NCBI GenBank assembly: GCA_963783235.1
Contig: CAWAMN010000002.1
Coordinates: 1,178,001-1,242,000, forward strand
Direction of reading: 5' to 3'
DNA: 64,000 nt
Source: Thiohalomonas sp963783235
GTDB lineage: Bacteria > Pseudomonadota > Gammaproteobacteria > Thiohalomonadales > Thiohalomonadaceae
Part shown: one piece after another, positions 18,101 through 26,500 of the stretch
How the letters are laid out: every line of letters begins with the position of its first letter
Numbering within the stretch: the stretch's first letter is position 1
Position numbers and translations under genes: made by a program
Notes under the pieces: generated by a model
Database searches by the model: none
The model's input: the letters and a program-made list of their open reading frames with translations, nothing else
Told to the model about the DNA's origin: nothing

Positions 18101-18785
18101 TGATGCCCTGCACGGGCTTGTAGGCCATGAAGCGGGAGAAGGCCCGGGCGGCGGCCACCGCCTCCTGTTCGGGGACGGCATCCGCCCTTCCCCGCAGTGC
18201 ACCATAGAGGCGGCGCAAATACGCCTTTTTGGTCTCGTATTTCTCAACGCGGCGCTTGCCGAACTCCTGTATAAGCAGGGTCTGCAGATCCGTCAGCGGC
18301 ACCACATACTTACCGCCCGCGTCCTCGCGCACGAAATGGCCGTAAGAGAGCTCTTCTCCGGGAAGGATAAAAAACTGCGCATCATCCTGTCGGGCGACGC
18401 TGTTGTTGGCGGCATCGAGCCAGGCGCGCACGGCGATGATGGCGGTAAACGGCTCGCCCCGTTCGCCTTCGGTGGGATGGAAGACCGCAGCCAGATAGCC
18501 ATCCGTGGGGTCGAGGCGCGCATAGCTGCCATCATCACAACCCAGCACGTAAGAGGCGAGCGTACGTACCCGTTTGCCGCCACGGCCGCGCTGGGTGGTC
18601 TCATCCTGTCCCGGATTGAACTGAAACAGGTTTTCGTGCGCGGCGGTCATCACCGTCTGAATGGCATCAGCGGCGGTGGTCTTACCGGAGCCATTGCCAC
18701 CCGAAAACAGATTGACCGGGCCGAAATCGAATTCGATGCTGGGGATATTGCCCCAGTTGATGTAGACAAACTGCTTAAGAAACAT
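15156..18785 (-). CDS. jetC: Wadjet system SMC-like ATPase JetC
   Basis: 1209-residue MukB-like SMC ATPase that forms the loop-extruding motor with JetA and JetB. Walker A GGNGSGKT is at residues 29-36. A ~900-residue region of paired coiled coils with a central hinge (around GGARFSILVEPRYEADAIRI) follows. The ABC signature EYGTGSGGQ and Walker B MVLVDEAFSKMDE lie near the C-terminus. The start MFLKQFVYINWGNIP was chosen because the ATPase head begins there; an earlier in-frame ATG would add 19 unconserved residues. It overlaps jetB by 11 bp. Confidence 0.95.
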   Translation of the reverse strand: MFLKQFVYINWGNIPSIEFDFGPVNLFSGGNGSGKTTAADAIQTVMTAAHENLFQFNPGQDETTQRGRGGKRVRTLASYVLGCDDGSYARLDPTDGYLAAVFHPTEGERGEPFTAIIAVRAWLDAANNSVARQDDAQFFILPGEELSYGHFVREDAGGKYVVPLTDLQTLLIQEFGKRRVEKYETKKAYLRRLYGALRGRADAVPEQEAVAAARAFSRFMAYKPVQGINRFVADEILEPKDLGEAIRDISSQLKTIHGMERDAARLVESIETLEGARHHAQRYIEQWIELNVLDYTLAQAEYQARQRDYLRGKQLQEEQRRALAQSESAIAEVQARSEQLHDERVSLEAQRQGIDALRQKDELEKERTHADQRLVEQARAMLGESGKLEANVQASRTIASALTDPELATEAPRIADLELGAVAREVADSGKGSIDVHELVQRDLSNDLSALETKLDGARDIQRIHSGWFSRWHESGEGEALRDQLAGWVHGRRSRYEHLANQRRQKLQEIERLTAHQVTYPPHVERALAAIRQQCPAADPRVLCDHVEVKDPQWQAAIEGYIGGARFSILVEPRYEADAIRIVRALPGRDNRARVIQGDKAVRDAERMRLEPDSILHVLEFSHAVARAYLAASYGTVVRVESAEELRHTRRGITPDGMGSGSYSMFRCDLPDTELVFGAAARERALAAKRNELASIEMEWNGANDRLQQLTSLLRAVDALKPLEYADQLAVVLSTHRQIRKLKNLLEQLDLSEHKDLEQRLRKLKEEQTELNRRETELNQRIGQIQKELAHLEKQARALSGLQEQNRERVEQREEALHAITPIWPDFDVDATLDRADDEARDLNVEHAGNYREEVEKDLHASERKTAEAVQAHNQHCRPADAIPYASFDGEYDAALFKAICDLQRDVDRVYNVLKNNILVERHQQLGELKEAFNNAFVTHLCHAIYQAINDGKRQIELLNRELQHHRFGADRETFRFASDWIPEYRDYARFFEEVVRNPTLGDDLTLFEAELSAKSKRVLEELMSMLLDDDPQRALRDLERIADYRNYRRYEIYKEVEGKPPIPLSEYGTGSGGQLETPAYIIRAAAITSAFRFAEGDTHLRMVLVDEAFSKMDETRSREVIHYLTESLGLQLLFIMPTSKCGPFMDLISNEFVFAKVPSDRPRGQLDTRVLVDRKQCNRERIQQLWANHRRTVYQQAELDFMEEFAEP

Positions 18786-19446
18786 CCTCGGCCTCTTCTT
18801 CCTTCGGGGGCAGGGCCTGCTCAAGGGTGGCGAGTGCATCATCCCCGACGAAACCGACGATCATCGGGTGGATCTTCAGCCACGATTCGACCGCCTCGAT
18901 ATCGGTGTCCTGGCGGTAGTCGATCAGACGCAGCTGACGCAGACGCTGGAATACACGTTTGCGCTCGCCCAGTTTGTCCGGCAGGGAACGGCCCAGCAGG
19001 TTTTTCATGGCGATGCCGAGGGACTCCATGGATTCGGTAACGAAGCCCTCCTCATCCACCTGTCCCTCCCGAAGGGCCTTGTCGTACTGCAGGCGCAACA
19101 CCAGCAGCAACGCGACCTCGTCCTGGCGCAAACGGGCGCGCAGCCCGCCGGAAAACGCACTCTCCTCCGCATCGTCCATGCCGGGCACCTGGGCGCCGGG
19201 GGGATAGAGACGCAGGTAGGCGAAACGGCGATCATGCAGAAGGCGGATACCGATGAGGGCCAGGTATTCCTCGACGAGCGACTCGATGCGCAGGTAGCGA
19301 TCATAGAGCTGCAGCTCGGTCTGGCTCTCGGCACGGCAAAGCACGCCATAATTGAGCAGGCGGATACAGAGTTCACTGAATTCGTTGAGGGAGACGCCCT
19401 CGGTGTCGAGCGCCTCGCGCAAGTGTTCGGTCAGCATCGGTTTCAC
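18775..19446 (-). CDS. jetB: Wadjet system subunit JetB (DUF4194, MukE-like)
   Basis: 223 residues. JetB is the winged-helix KITE subunit that bridges the JetA kleisin and JetC heads. Recognisable are VSLNEFSELCIRLLNYGVLC, LRARLRQDEVALLLVLRLQY and KRVFQRLRQLRLIDYRQDTD, typical of DUF4194. The acidic tail (PPKEEEAEDVS) overlaps the jetC start. It lies 10 bp after jetA. Confidence 0.92.
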   Translation of the reverse strand: MKPMLTEHLREALDTEGVSLNEFSELCIRLLNYGVLCRAESQTELQLYDRYLRIESLVEEYLALIGIRLLHDRRFAYLRLYPPGAQVPGMDDAEESAFSGGLRARLRQDEVALLLVLRLQYDKALREGQVDEEGFVTESMESLGIAMKNLLGRSLPDKLGERKRVFQRLRQLRLIDYRQDTDIEAVESWLKIHPMIVGFVGDDALATLEQALPPKEEEAEDVS

Positions 19447-19456
19447 GGATTGGCGT

Positions 19457-20983
19457 TCACAATTTTTCGCGGCTGGAAGCCGCTCCTACAGGCCCCCCGA
19501 GGGGCTCTCCTCTGGGAGCGGCATCCTGCCGCGATCGAAGCTCCTCTCGGGGATTTTCCCGCTCCACCAGTTCGATGGTGAACTCGTCAGTGGCGTCGAA
19601 ATAATCGGTGCGCACCCGCTGATGCGTCGGCGTCACCTTGAAGGCGAATTCGCTGGAACCGCGGGCGCCGATCTCGATGGCGTGGGCACTCATCAGCAGC
19701 TCCCGTGCATTTCCCACCGGCAGGTTCTGACTGTGGATCCGGTGCCCTTCGCTCAGCGCGTCGATCACATAGCGGCGTTGGCCCTGGCTGTCGAAGGTGA
19801 AGGCCAGATCCACTGCAGTCTGAATGAACATCTGGCGACGCGAATTCCGATCACCACCGCTGTTCTCCTCGACCCGCGTGTTAACCACCCGCTGCCGACG
19901 AGCCGCGTTCAGGCGTAGCGAGTCGGGATCGGGCAGGGCAACATGCAGGGAGGCCATTGACCGTCCTGCGGCACCGAATGCGTCGCTTCGCGCCGTCTCG
20001 GGCAGCGCCTTCAGCTCGCGGCAGATCGCGTGCAGGCGGTTCCGCTGACCGGCACCGGCGTAGCTCAGTTGACGCATGATGATGTCGGCGCGCCGGGTGA
20101 AACTGTTCAGTGCCTGGCGCAGGGCCGGCAACATGATCGACGAGGCATTCTGCATGCGCGCCTCGATGCCATCGAGGATGGTCAGATAGAGCGAACGCCG
20201 CGGCTCCTCCAACAGTTCGGGAGCCGCCTTGCGCAGCTCCCGCTCCGCCTGCGCCTTGAACGTCTTACGCTTACGCCGTGCCCGGGAGATTAGCTCGCTG
20301 ATCTGATCGCGATATTTTTCCACCGAGTCGGCCGACAGGCGCACGGCCAAATCGGGCATGAAGCGCTTCTCCATAAAGTCGAAAAATTCATCGGAGGCGC
20401 GCTGAACCACCTGCTGCGCCTCCACCGCCCTGACCAGCTGGCGTTTGCGCTCGTCCAACTCGGCAATGACATCGGAGAAGTCGGCGATGATCCGCTCGGA
20501 ATACTCGAAGGCATCCAGCAGATCGTAAACCTCACCCTTATCGAGGAACGACTCCAGGGCGTTGCGGGTATTTCGGGTATTGCGATGCCGGGTGCGAAAG
20601 CGACCACCGGCGGTCTCCACCATCGGCTGGGTAAAGAGCCGGCCGTGACGGGTGAAGGCGTAGCTGCTCTGCAGGGTGGCCTCGTCCATCTGCCGCTCCA
20701 GCCAGCCGTATTCCAGTAACTGGTTCAGCGCCCAGTTGGCCTGCTCACGTTCGCTGCGAACCGGCGCGGCGTACTCATCATCCGCCTCCTCGTCCAGCAC
20801 CGGGGCGCGGGTGATGGCCTCCTGGAAGATGGCTATCACCTGCTCGCGGTTGAAGGTTCGGCTGTAATCCGCCAGAGAGCTGTAGAGGCGTGCGTAGAAG
20901 GCGCGCAGGCATTCGATTACCTGTTCACGGTATTTGCCGATCAGGGGCCGGAAGAAGTGTCTGCGCTCGTCGGTGAAAAACAT
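19457..20983 (-). CDS. jetA: Wadjet system kleisin subunit JetA (MukF-like)
   Basis: 508 residues. JetA is the kleisin that closes the SMC ring. The N-terminal winged-helix region (ERRHFFRPLIGKYREQVIEC; ALNQLLEYGWLERQMDEATL) and central helices (AFEYSERIIADFSDVIAELD) fit the JetA family of Wadjet. It looks closer to the DUF5716 type (type II) than to DUF3375 (type I), though I cannot verify the subtype. The start MFFTDERRHFF is preferred over an earlier ATG at 21046. The last ~30 residues (after NPREELRS) are encoded by a REP repeat pair and are probably not part of the ancestral protein. Confidence 0.88.
   Translation of the reverse strand: MFFTDERRHFFRPLIGKYREQVIECLRAFYARLYSSLADYSRTFNREQVIAIFQEAITRAPVLDEEADDEYAAPVRSEREQANWALNQLLEYGWLERQMDEATLQSSYAFTRHGRLFTQPMVETAGGRFRTRHRNTRNTRNALESFLDKGEVYDLLDAFEYSERIIADFSDVIAELDERKRQLVRAVEAQQVVQRASDEFFDFMEKRFMPDLAVRLSADSVEKYRDQISELISRARRKRKTFKAQAERELRKAAPELLEEPRRSLYLTILDGIEARMQNASSIMLPALRQALNSFTRRADIIMRQLSYAGAGQRNRLHAICRELKALPETARSDAFGAAGRSMASLHVALPDPDSLRLNAARRQRVVNTRVEENSGGDRNSRRQMFIQTAVDLAFTFDSQGQRRYVIDALSEGHRIHSQNLPVGNARELLMSAHAIEIGARGSSEFAFKVTPTHQRVRTDYFDATDEFTIELVERENPREELRSRQDAAPRGEPLGGPVGAASSREKL
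19466..19537. repeat. REP palindrome pair inside the jetA 3' end
   Basis: CGCGGCTGGAAGCCGCTCCT at 19468-19487 and GGGAGCGGCATCCTGCCGCG at 19514-19533 are two inverted REP-type units of the kind common in Pseudomonas-like genomes. They normally lie between genes. Here the jetA frame reads through both and stops at 19457. Confidence 0.75.
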
Positions 20984-21042
20984 GCAGGATGGTCGGATTT
21001 GCGGATGCCTGGCTAGCCGCCATGATACCGGAATCGGGAGGC

Positions 21043-21696
21043 TCACTCGCCCCTGAGGGCCTGAACCGCCGCCTGCAACTCGGCCAGCTCCCCCCGGAGT
21101 TCGGCCATTTCCTGCTCCAGGGCGGCGATACGCTCGTGCTCACTCCCCTGCGCGGGCGGGGTTGGCGGCGGCTGCCCGGTTTCAACCGTCGCACCGAACA
21201 GGTGGGCATAGCGCCGCTCCCGCTGGCCTGCCCGGGGCGGCAACTCCCGGACGAACGGCCCATCGCTACGGTCGGCCAGCTCCCGCAGCTGACTCTCGAC
21301 CGCCTCCAGGCTGTCGAAATCGGCCATCCGCACGGTACGGGTACGCAGTTCGCCGACCGTCTGCGGACCGCGCAGCATGAGGACATTGAGCAGCGCCAGG
21401 TCGCGCCTGCCGAGCTGGCGCTCGTCGAACAGCGAACCCGACAGTTGGTGAGCGTACTTGGCGACCCGGCTGCCGGCGCCGCCGGTCTCGCGTACCAGAT
21501 AGCGACGCATCAAGGCATCCAGGGCCTCGACCGCTTCGCTCTCGCTGAGCGCCATCACCGGATCGCGGTTGGACTTTTGATTGCAGGCAGAAACAAGGGC
21601 GTTGAGCGACAACGGATAATTATCGGGCGTGGTCAGTTCCTTCTCCACGAGTGCGCCGAGGACACGCACTTCCACCGGATTGAGATCGAACGGCAT
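21043..21696 (-). CDS. yceH: YceH family protein (DUF480)
   Basis: 217 residues of the UPF0502/YceH family, two winged-helix domains followed by a C-terminal coiled coil. Signature sequence: LNPVEVRVLGALVEKELTTP, then DNYPLSLNALVSACNQKSNR and LLNVLMLRGPQTVGELRTRT. Molecular function is unknown. The terminal coiled coil (AALEQEMAELRGELAELQAA) is typical. It is transcribed toward jetA with 59 bp between them; whether it shares the Wadjet promoter is open. Confidence 0.93.
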   Translation of the reverse strand: MPFDLNPVEVRVLGALVEKELTTPDNYPLSLNALVSACNQKSNRDPVMALSESEAVEALDALMRRYLVRETGGAGSRVAKYAHQLSGSLFDERQLGRRDLALLNVLMLRGPQTVGELRTRTVRMADFDSLEAVESQLRELADRSDGPFVRELPPRAGQRERRYAHLFGATVETGQPPPTPPAQGSEHERIAALEQEMAELRGELAELQAAVQALRGE

Positions 21697-21847
21697 ATCG
21701 GCGATTCCGGATCGTTGGGATAGGGTCCCGATCCTACACCAAGACCGGCGTATTCAGGGGGCGTGGTGCGTAGCCCGGTTCAGGACCGCAGATATCGGAC
21801 AGACGCAGCGGCGCTACTCCTGGCGCCGCGGAGATCTTGTGGGCCAT

Positions 21848-22531
21848 TCAGTCGACGAGCGCGTGCTTGATGCCGTGGTGGGTCAGTTCGGCGTTATTCT
21901 TCAGTTCCAGGGCCTCCATGGCGGAAAAGGCGGGCAGGTTGTGATCGGAGATGATCACATCCCATTGACCCCTTTCCAGTGACTGGGCCATGGCCTCGCG
22001 GTTTTCGACACGCTCCAACTCGGGCCGATAACGCTCCCGCAACTCCTCCGTGATGAGGATGGCGTCGTCTTCGCTATCCTCGACGATCAACACCTTGAGC
22101 GGCGGTCTGTTCAAGACGAGCCAGTACAGTCCCAACTGCTTGGCGGCCTCGAGGAATTCTCCGAAATCCACCGGTTTGCGAACATAACTGTTGGCCCCCA
22201 GCCTGTAGCCGCGCACGATATCGCTCTCTTCGTCGGAGGAGGTCAGCACCACGACCGGTATGGTTGCGGTTCTCTCGTCCTTGCGGATGGCTTCGAGGAC
22301 TTCGAGCCCATCGACTTTCGGCAGCTTGAGATCGAGCAGGACGACCTGGGGCTCGATGGCCGGATCGCGATCGACGTAGGCTCCGCGGCAAAAGAGATAA
22401 TCCAGCGCCTCCTCCTCATCACGGGCAACCACAATCTGGTTGGAGATGTGGCTTTCGTCGAAGGCGGTTTGGGTCAGGAGGACATCATCCGGGTTGTCCT
22501 CCACGAGCAGAATGGGCCGTAACTTCCTCAT
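21848..22531 (-). CDS. Response regulator: complete receiver joined to a truncated receiver
   Basis: 227 residues. Residues 5-140 form a complete Rcp1-type receiver (VEDNPDDVLL, phospho-Asp in QVVLLDLKLPKVDG, Lys in SYVRKPVDF). From about 148 a second receiver starts (LKVLIVEDSEDDAILI, WDVIISDHNLPAFSAMEAL) but ends after its phospho-Asp helix in an unrelated tail (THHGIKHALVD). The second part looks like the N-terminus of a REC-PAS/kinase protein whose remainder was deleted. The first domain could still accept phosphate; the second cannot fold fully. Confidence 0.8.
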   Translation of the reverse strand: MRKLRPILLVEDNPDDVLLTQTAFDESHISNQIVVARDEEEALDYLFCRGAYVDRDPAIEPQVVLLDLKLPKVDGLEVLEAIRKDERTATIPVVVLTSSDEESDIVRGYRLGANSYVRKPVDFGEFLEAAKQLGLYWLVLNRPPLKVLIVEDSEDDAILITEELRERYRPELERVENREAMAQSLERGQWDVIISDHNLPAFSAMEALELKNNAELTHHGIKHALVD

Positions 22532-22650
22532 GAGATCATCCCGTTGTTATTGTTTTTGTGCACGCTCCCGAACACCGTTTCGGCCCAGCGCTAATCGAGG
22601 ATCCAGTCATACTGCCATCCGAAAGGCGCAGCATAGCTACCAAGGGGGCG

Positions 22651-24192
22651 CTATCGCAGCGGATGCAGCAGCAGGGAATCCTCTTTCATCTGCGGCGGTT
22701 TCGGCAGCCCCATCAGGTGCAACACCGAAGGGGCAATATTCCCCAGCCCGCCAGACGTGGAGAGACGCCAGTCGGAGCTGTCGACCACAAGAACCGGTAC
22801 CGGGTATTCGGTGTGCTGGGTGTGGGGAGCATCGGTGCCCGGGTCCACCATCTGGTTGCAGTTACCGTGGTCGGCGGTGAGTATGACCGAATAGTTGCAG
22901 GCAACGGCCGTATCGAGCACACGCCCCACCTGCTCATCGAGAACCTCGACGGCACGGATCACCGCGTCGCGAACGGCGGTATGGCCGACCATGTCGCCAT
23001 TGGCGAAGTTAACCACGATAAAGGCGTAGCGGTCGCTGCGCAGGGCCTCCACGACGCAGTCGGCCACTTCCGCCGCGCTCATCTCCGGCTTCAGGTCGTA
23101 GGTGGCCACCTTGGGAGAGGGGATGATTTTGTGCTCCTCGCCGGAGACGGGTTCGGATCGACCCCCGTTGAAGAAGTAGGTGACGTGGGCAGCCTTCTCG
23201 GTTTCCGCGCAGTGCAACTGCTTGAGGCCGGCTTCGCTGATCACCTTGCTCAGGGTGGTCTCGGGCCGTTCCGGAAAAAACGCAAATGGCAATCCGAAGC
23301 GCTTGTCGTATTCCATCATGCAGGCAACCGGGATCGGACGGAAATCACCCCGATCGAAGCCGTCGAAATTAACCATCGCCAGCGAGGAGACGATCTGCCG
23401 CGGTCGGTCCTTGCGGAAATTGAAACTGATGGCTTGATCGTCGGCTTCGAGAGGCACGGCCGCCGGCAGCACCGTCGGTGGAATGAACTCGTCCGTCTGT
23501 CCCTCGGCGTAGGCCTGTTCGATCGCCTCACGCGCGGAGTTTGCTGTGGCGCCTTCGTTGTGCACCATCGCCCGCCACGCCCGCTCGATGCGTTCCCAGT
23601 TTTTGTCCCGGTCCATGGCCCAGTAACGGCCGATGACGGTGGCGATGGCGCCGCCTGCTTTGGCGAGTGCCGCCTCGACGTCGTTCACACAGTTGCGGGC
23701 CGCTTTGGGCGGCGTATCACGCCCGTCGGTAAACATGTGCAGTAACGGCCGCGCGCCGCGGCGTTTGCACAGTTCGATCAGTGCCAATAGGTGGCGGACA
23801 TGGCTGTGGACGCCACCGGCTGATACCAGTCCAAACAGGTGCAACGGTCTGCCCGACGCCGCGGCAGCGTCGGCGGCCTCGATAAGAGCGGTCTTTTCGA
23901 AGAAGCTGCCGTCACTGATAGCGTCGTTAATCAGCACCAGGTCCTGGCGGACAATAGTGCCGCTGCCCAGGGTGGTATGCCCGACTTCGGAATTGCCCAT
24001 CTGCCCGTCCGGAAGTCCGACCGCATATCCCGAGGCCTGGATGGCGCTGTGCGGATAGCGTGAGAAGTAGGCGTTGAGTTTCGGTGTGTTCGCTTCCGCG
24101 ACGGCATTATTGAGTTTGCTGGGATTGACTCCGAATCCGTCCAATATCACCAGCACAACCGGCCGGCGGGGTGCTCCGTGATCCTCTTGCAT
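22651..24192 (-). CDS. gpmI: 2,3-bisphosphoglycerate-independent phosphoglycerate mutase
   Basis: 513 residues. It interconverts 3- and 2-phosphoglycerate in glycolysis and gluconeogenesis using two Mn ions and a phospho-serine. The active Ser is in GQMGNSEVGHTTLGSG (near residue 68). Metal ligands are visible in VLVILDGFG, in NFANGDMVGHTAV and in ILTADHGNCNQM. Length is standard for the family. A ribosome site (AGAGG) precedes ATG 24192. Confidence 0.97.
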   Translation of the reverse strand: MQEDHGAPRRPVVLVILDGFGVNPSKLNNAVAEANTPKLNAYFSRYPHSAIQASGYAVGLPDGQMGNSEVGHTTLGSGTIVRQDLVLINDAISDGSFFEKTALIEAADAAAASGRPLHLFGLVSAGGVHSHVRHLLALIELCKRRGARPLLHMFTDGRDTPPKAARNCVNDVEAALAKAGGAIATVIGRYWAMDRDKNWERIERAWRAMVHNEGATANSAREAIEQAYAEGQTDEFIPPTVLPAAVPLEADDQAISFNFRKDRPRQIVSSLAMVNFDGFDRGDFRPIPVACMMEYDKRFGLPFAFFPERPETTLSKVISEAGLKQLHCAETEKAAHVTYFFNGGRSEPVSGEEHKIIPSPKVATYDLKPEMSAAEVADCVVEALRSDRYAFIVVNFANGDMVGHTAVRDAVIRAVEVLDEQVGRVLDTAVACNYSVILTADHGNCNQMVDPGTDAPHTQHTEYPVPVLVVDSSDWRLSTSGGLGNIAPSVLHLMGLPKPPQMKEDSLLLHPLR

Positions 24193-24214
24193 CGCTGTCT
24201 CTCGCTACCTGTGG

Positions 24215-24253
24215 AGAAAAAGAACCCCGGTGCGGGTACGGGTCACCCGGGGT
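24215..24253 (-). terminator. Rho-independent terminator of the GGDEF/membrane protein operon
   Basis: On the minus strand a CCCCGG...CCGGGG stem (24247-24252 with 24225-24230) is followed by TTCTTTTTCT. It lies downstream of the 24363-24869 gene and upstream of gpmI, so it separates two transcription units. Confidence 0.7.
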
Positions 24254-24362
24254 GGCCATTTCTCCCAAACCGCACCCGCCGAGGATTATCGATTAACCTT
24301 GCGCTCTATGCTTACGACAATGGGTCAAGACAAATATTCCTTCGCCTGACGCGCCTGGCAAA

Positions 24363-24869
24363 TTAGTGCCGACGCAGGGTATCGAACCGGAACGGTGCGG
24401 CAATCAGCCCGTCAAGGGTGTGGATCATCACCGTGGCCTCCCAGGCCATGCGGTCGCGGATACAAACCGGCAGGACACCGATCCCACCGAAACGACCGCC
24501 ACCGGCGGCGGTGAGTTTGTAGCGGTTGAATCCCATGTTCATATCGACACCCGCGAAATCCACTTCCACCGCGCGGGCCTTGAGATCCTCGGTTTGAACG
24601 GCGATCTGGATCTTCTCCATCACCGGGATGGGCCGAGGCGTTATCGAGAGTGTGACTTTGCCCCCGCCCGGGATTTGTGAGGTACAGGCCGCCTTTTTCA
24701 AGTCGCAGGCAGGGTCAAGGGGAACACGGACTTGGGCAGCGGGGCTTAGCAGCGGCGCATAATGGTAAACGAGTGCGGCGACGCCCAGTCCCGCCGCCAC
24801 TAAAAGTCCGGTAACCAACCATCGGCCCACACCTCTGAAACGCTGGTGATCCGCAACGGCCTGGTTCAT
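24363..24869 (-). CDS. Membrane-anchored hypothetical protein (FixH/YtkA-like fold possible)
   Basis: 168 residues with one N-terminal membrane helix (LVTGLLVAAGLGVAALVYHY) and a periplasmic part with two cysteines (DPACDLKKAACTSQ) and a beta-rich region (SITPRPIPVMEKIQIAVQTE, then AVEVDFAGVDMNMGFNRYKL and WEATVMIHTLDG). The M-x-M-G-x-N pattern and layout recall FixH/YtkA-type proteins linked to metal or cytochrome oxidase handling; this is only a resemblance. The start overlaps the diguanylate cyclase stop (ATGA), so the two are co-translated. Confidence 0.7.
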   Translation of the reverse strand: MNQAVADHQRFRGVGRWLVTGLLVAAGLGVAALVYHYAPLLSPAAQVRVPLDPACDLKKAACTSQIPGGGKVTLSITPRPIPVMEKIQIAVQTEDLKARAVEVDFAGVDMNMGFNRYKLTAAGGGRFGGIGVLPVCIRDRMAWEATVMIHTLDGLIAAPFRFDTLRRH

Positions 24870-26452
24870 GACAAGTCCTCCTCGCTAAGGCAGCGATTAC
24901 GGCCGTCCGCTTTGGCTCTGTACAGGGCGCTATCCGCGCGCCGGAAAACGGTATCCGGGTCGTCCCCCGGTCGAAATTGGGCCACGCCGCAGGATATGGT
25001 CACCGAAACGGGTTTGCCGCCGTGGTGGAAGTCACACCGGGCAATCGTCTCGCGCAGCTTGTCCGCCACCCGCGCGGCATCCGAAAGCACCGTCTCCGGC
25101 AGCAGGGTCGCGAATTCCTCACCACCATAGCGCACCACCAGGTTGCTGGCTCGTGTGTTCCCCGCCAGCAGTTTGGCAATGACTCGCAGCACCTGATCGC
25201 CGGCCTGGTGGCCATAGACATCGTTTATGCGCTTGAAGCGATCCACGTCCCATACAGCAAGACAGAGGGGGTTGCCGTAGCGCCGCCAACGGGCATATTC
25301 CTGCGTGATTCTTTCGTTGTAGGCGAGACGGTTGGGGATGCCGGTCAAGGGATCCACCGTGGCCTGCCGGCGCTCCTCATAGATGCGCTCATGGAGCTGT
25401 GCCACTTCGCCTTCGACGCTGCGCAGACGCTCGGTCAGCTGCTCCACCTGGGCCTCCGCATCCCGTGCACGGCGGGCCTCGGCTTCGCGGAAGCGATACA
25501 TATGCGAGTTGATGGTATCGAGGTGCTGGCGTACCGTCGCCTGCAGGGCATGGAGGTCCGTTGCATCGCGCACGCTATGCGCGATTCCGGTGACCTGATC
25601 GCTCACAGCGGCATCCAGATGCTGTCCACCCTCGAAGGATTCGCGCTGAACTGCCGCATTGGACTGGAATGCCCGATCCAGTTCCTGAAGCCCCGCCGTC
25701 AGTTGCTGGAGGAAGCTCTCAAGGTCCCGCTTCTCGTCCTGCACCTGGCTGCGCATTTCGGTGATCAGATCGGCGATCGCCGCGAGGTTGCGCTCCACCT
25801 CGGCAGGCGGGAGTTCCGGTACCAGACTCGCCTTAATGGCTTCGGCCCGGGACTCCAGCGCCTGGGGGATTTCCAGCCGCTCGATCAGTCTCAGCAGGAC
25901 TTCATGGATGGGCAGCGAGTCGGGTTGCGAGGAGGAATCGATCAGTGCCGCCAGATTGTCAGCGAGTCGCTTGAGTTCTCCGGCATGCTGCGCGCTCTCC
26001 GCGCTCTCCCGGAAGCTCCGGGCCTGTTCGGAAACGTCGCCGAACAGCTGTTCAGCCAGGCGCGTCAGCACACCAAGGGCAAGCTCCATCGGCTCCGGCT
26101 GAGGGGCCGAATCGACGGACTTCCCCGGCAGCCAACGCCCGAGCAAGCCGCCCCGCGAGGGTTTCTCCGACGGCTTTCCCTCTTCGCAGTGGAGGATGAT
26201 TTCGGAAAGGTCTTCCAGCAGAGGAGAGAGGGCTTGGCTGTCATCTCCGCGTCGAATCGCCTGACGAATTCCGTCGACCGCCCGGGAGAGAGCAGGGTCA
26301 CGGCTATCGGTCAGAAGCGTCAGGCGCGAAATCCCCTGGCGTAAAAGCCTCTCGATGGCCGCCCACTCGGTGTCTTGCCGCTCCATACGCTCGGCAAGAT
26401 CGTAGTACTTCTGCTTCCAGACGTCGGTTTCGCTGTCGTATTCGGCATCCAT
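24866..26452 (-). CDS. Diguanylate cyclase (GGDEF domain)
   Basis: 528 residues. The C-terminal ~165 residues form a GGDEF domain that makes cyclic di-GMP from two GTP: DPLTGIPNRLAYNERI, WDVDRFKRINDVYGHQAGD and the active loop VRYGGEEFATLLPE. The inhibitory I-site five residues before is RASN, not RxxD, so product feedback is probably weak. The N-terminal ~350 residues are soluble and helical with coiled coils and no membrane segment, probably a sensory or dimerisation region. It is translationally coupled to a small membrane protein. Confidence 0.92.
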   Translation of the reverse strand: MDAEYDSETDVWKQKYYDLAERMERQDTEWAAIERLLRQGISRLTLLTDSRDPALSRAVDGIRQAIRRGDDSQALSPLLEDLSEIILHCEEGKPSEKPSRGGLLGRWLPGKSVDSAPQPEPMELALGVLTRLAEQLFGDVSEQARSFRESAESAQHAGELKRLADNLAALIDSSSQPDSLPIHEVLLRLIERLEIPQALESRAEAIKASLVPELPPAEVERNLAAIADLITEMRSQVQDEKRDLESFLQQLTAGLQELDRAFQSNAAVQRESFEGGQHLDAAVSDQVTGIAHSVRDATDLHALQATVRQHLDTINSHMYRFREAEARRARDAEAQVEQLTERLRSVEGEVAQLHERIYEERRQATVDPLTGIPNRLAYNERITQEYARWRRYGNPLCLAVWDVDRFKRINDVYGHQAGDQVLRVIAKLLAGNTRASNLVVRYGGEEFATLLPETVLSDAARVADKLRETIARCDFHHGGKPVSVTISCGVAQFRPGDDPDTVFRRADSALYRAKADGRNRCLSEEDLS

Positions 26453-26500
26453 CCCAAGCCCCCCTCAACCCGGGTAGTGTACCACCGGCGACGGCCCCAT

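Noticed and set aside
16842..19040. 732-codon open frame antisense to jetC and jetB
   Set aside because: It is a shadow of GC-rich coding sequence; jetC and jetB have clear conserved domains on the other strand.
24977..26344. 455-codon open frame antisense to the diguanylate cyclase
   Set aside because: Shadow frame; low-complexity composition and no recognisable domain.
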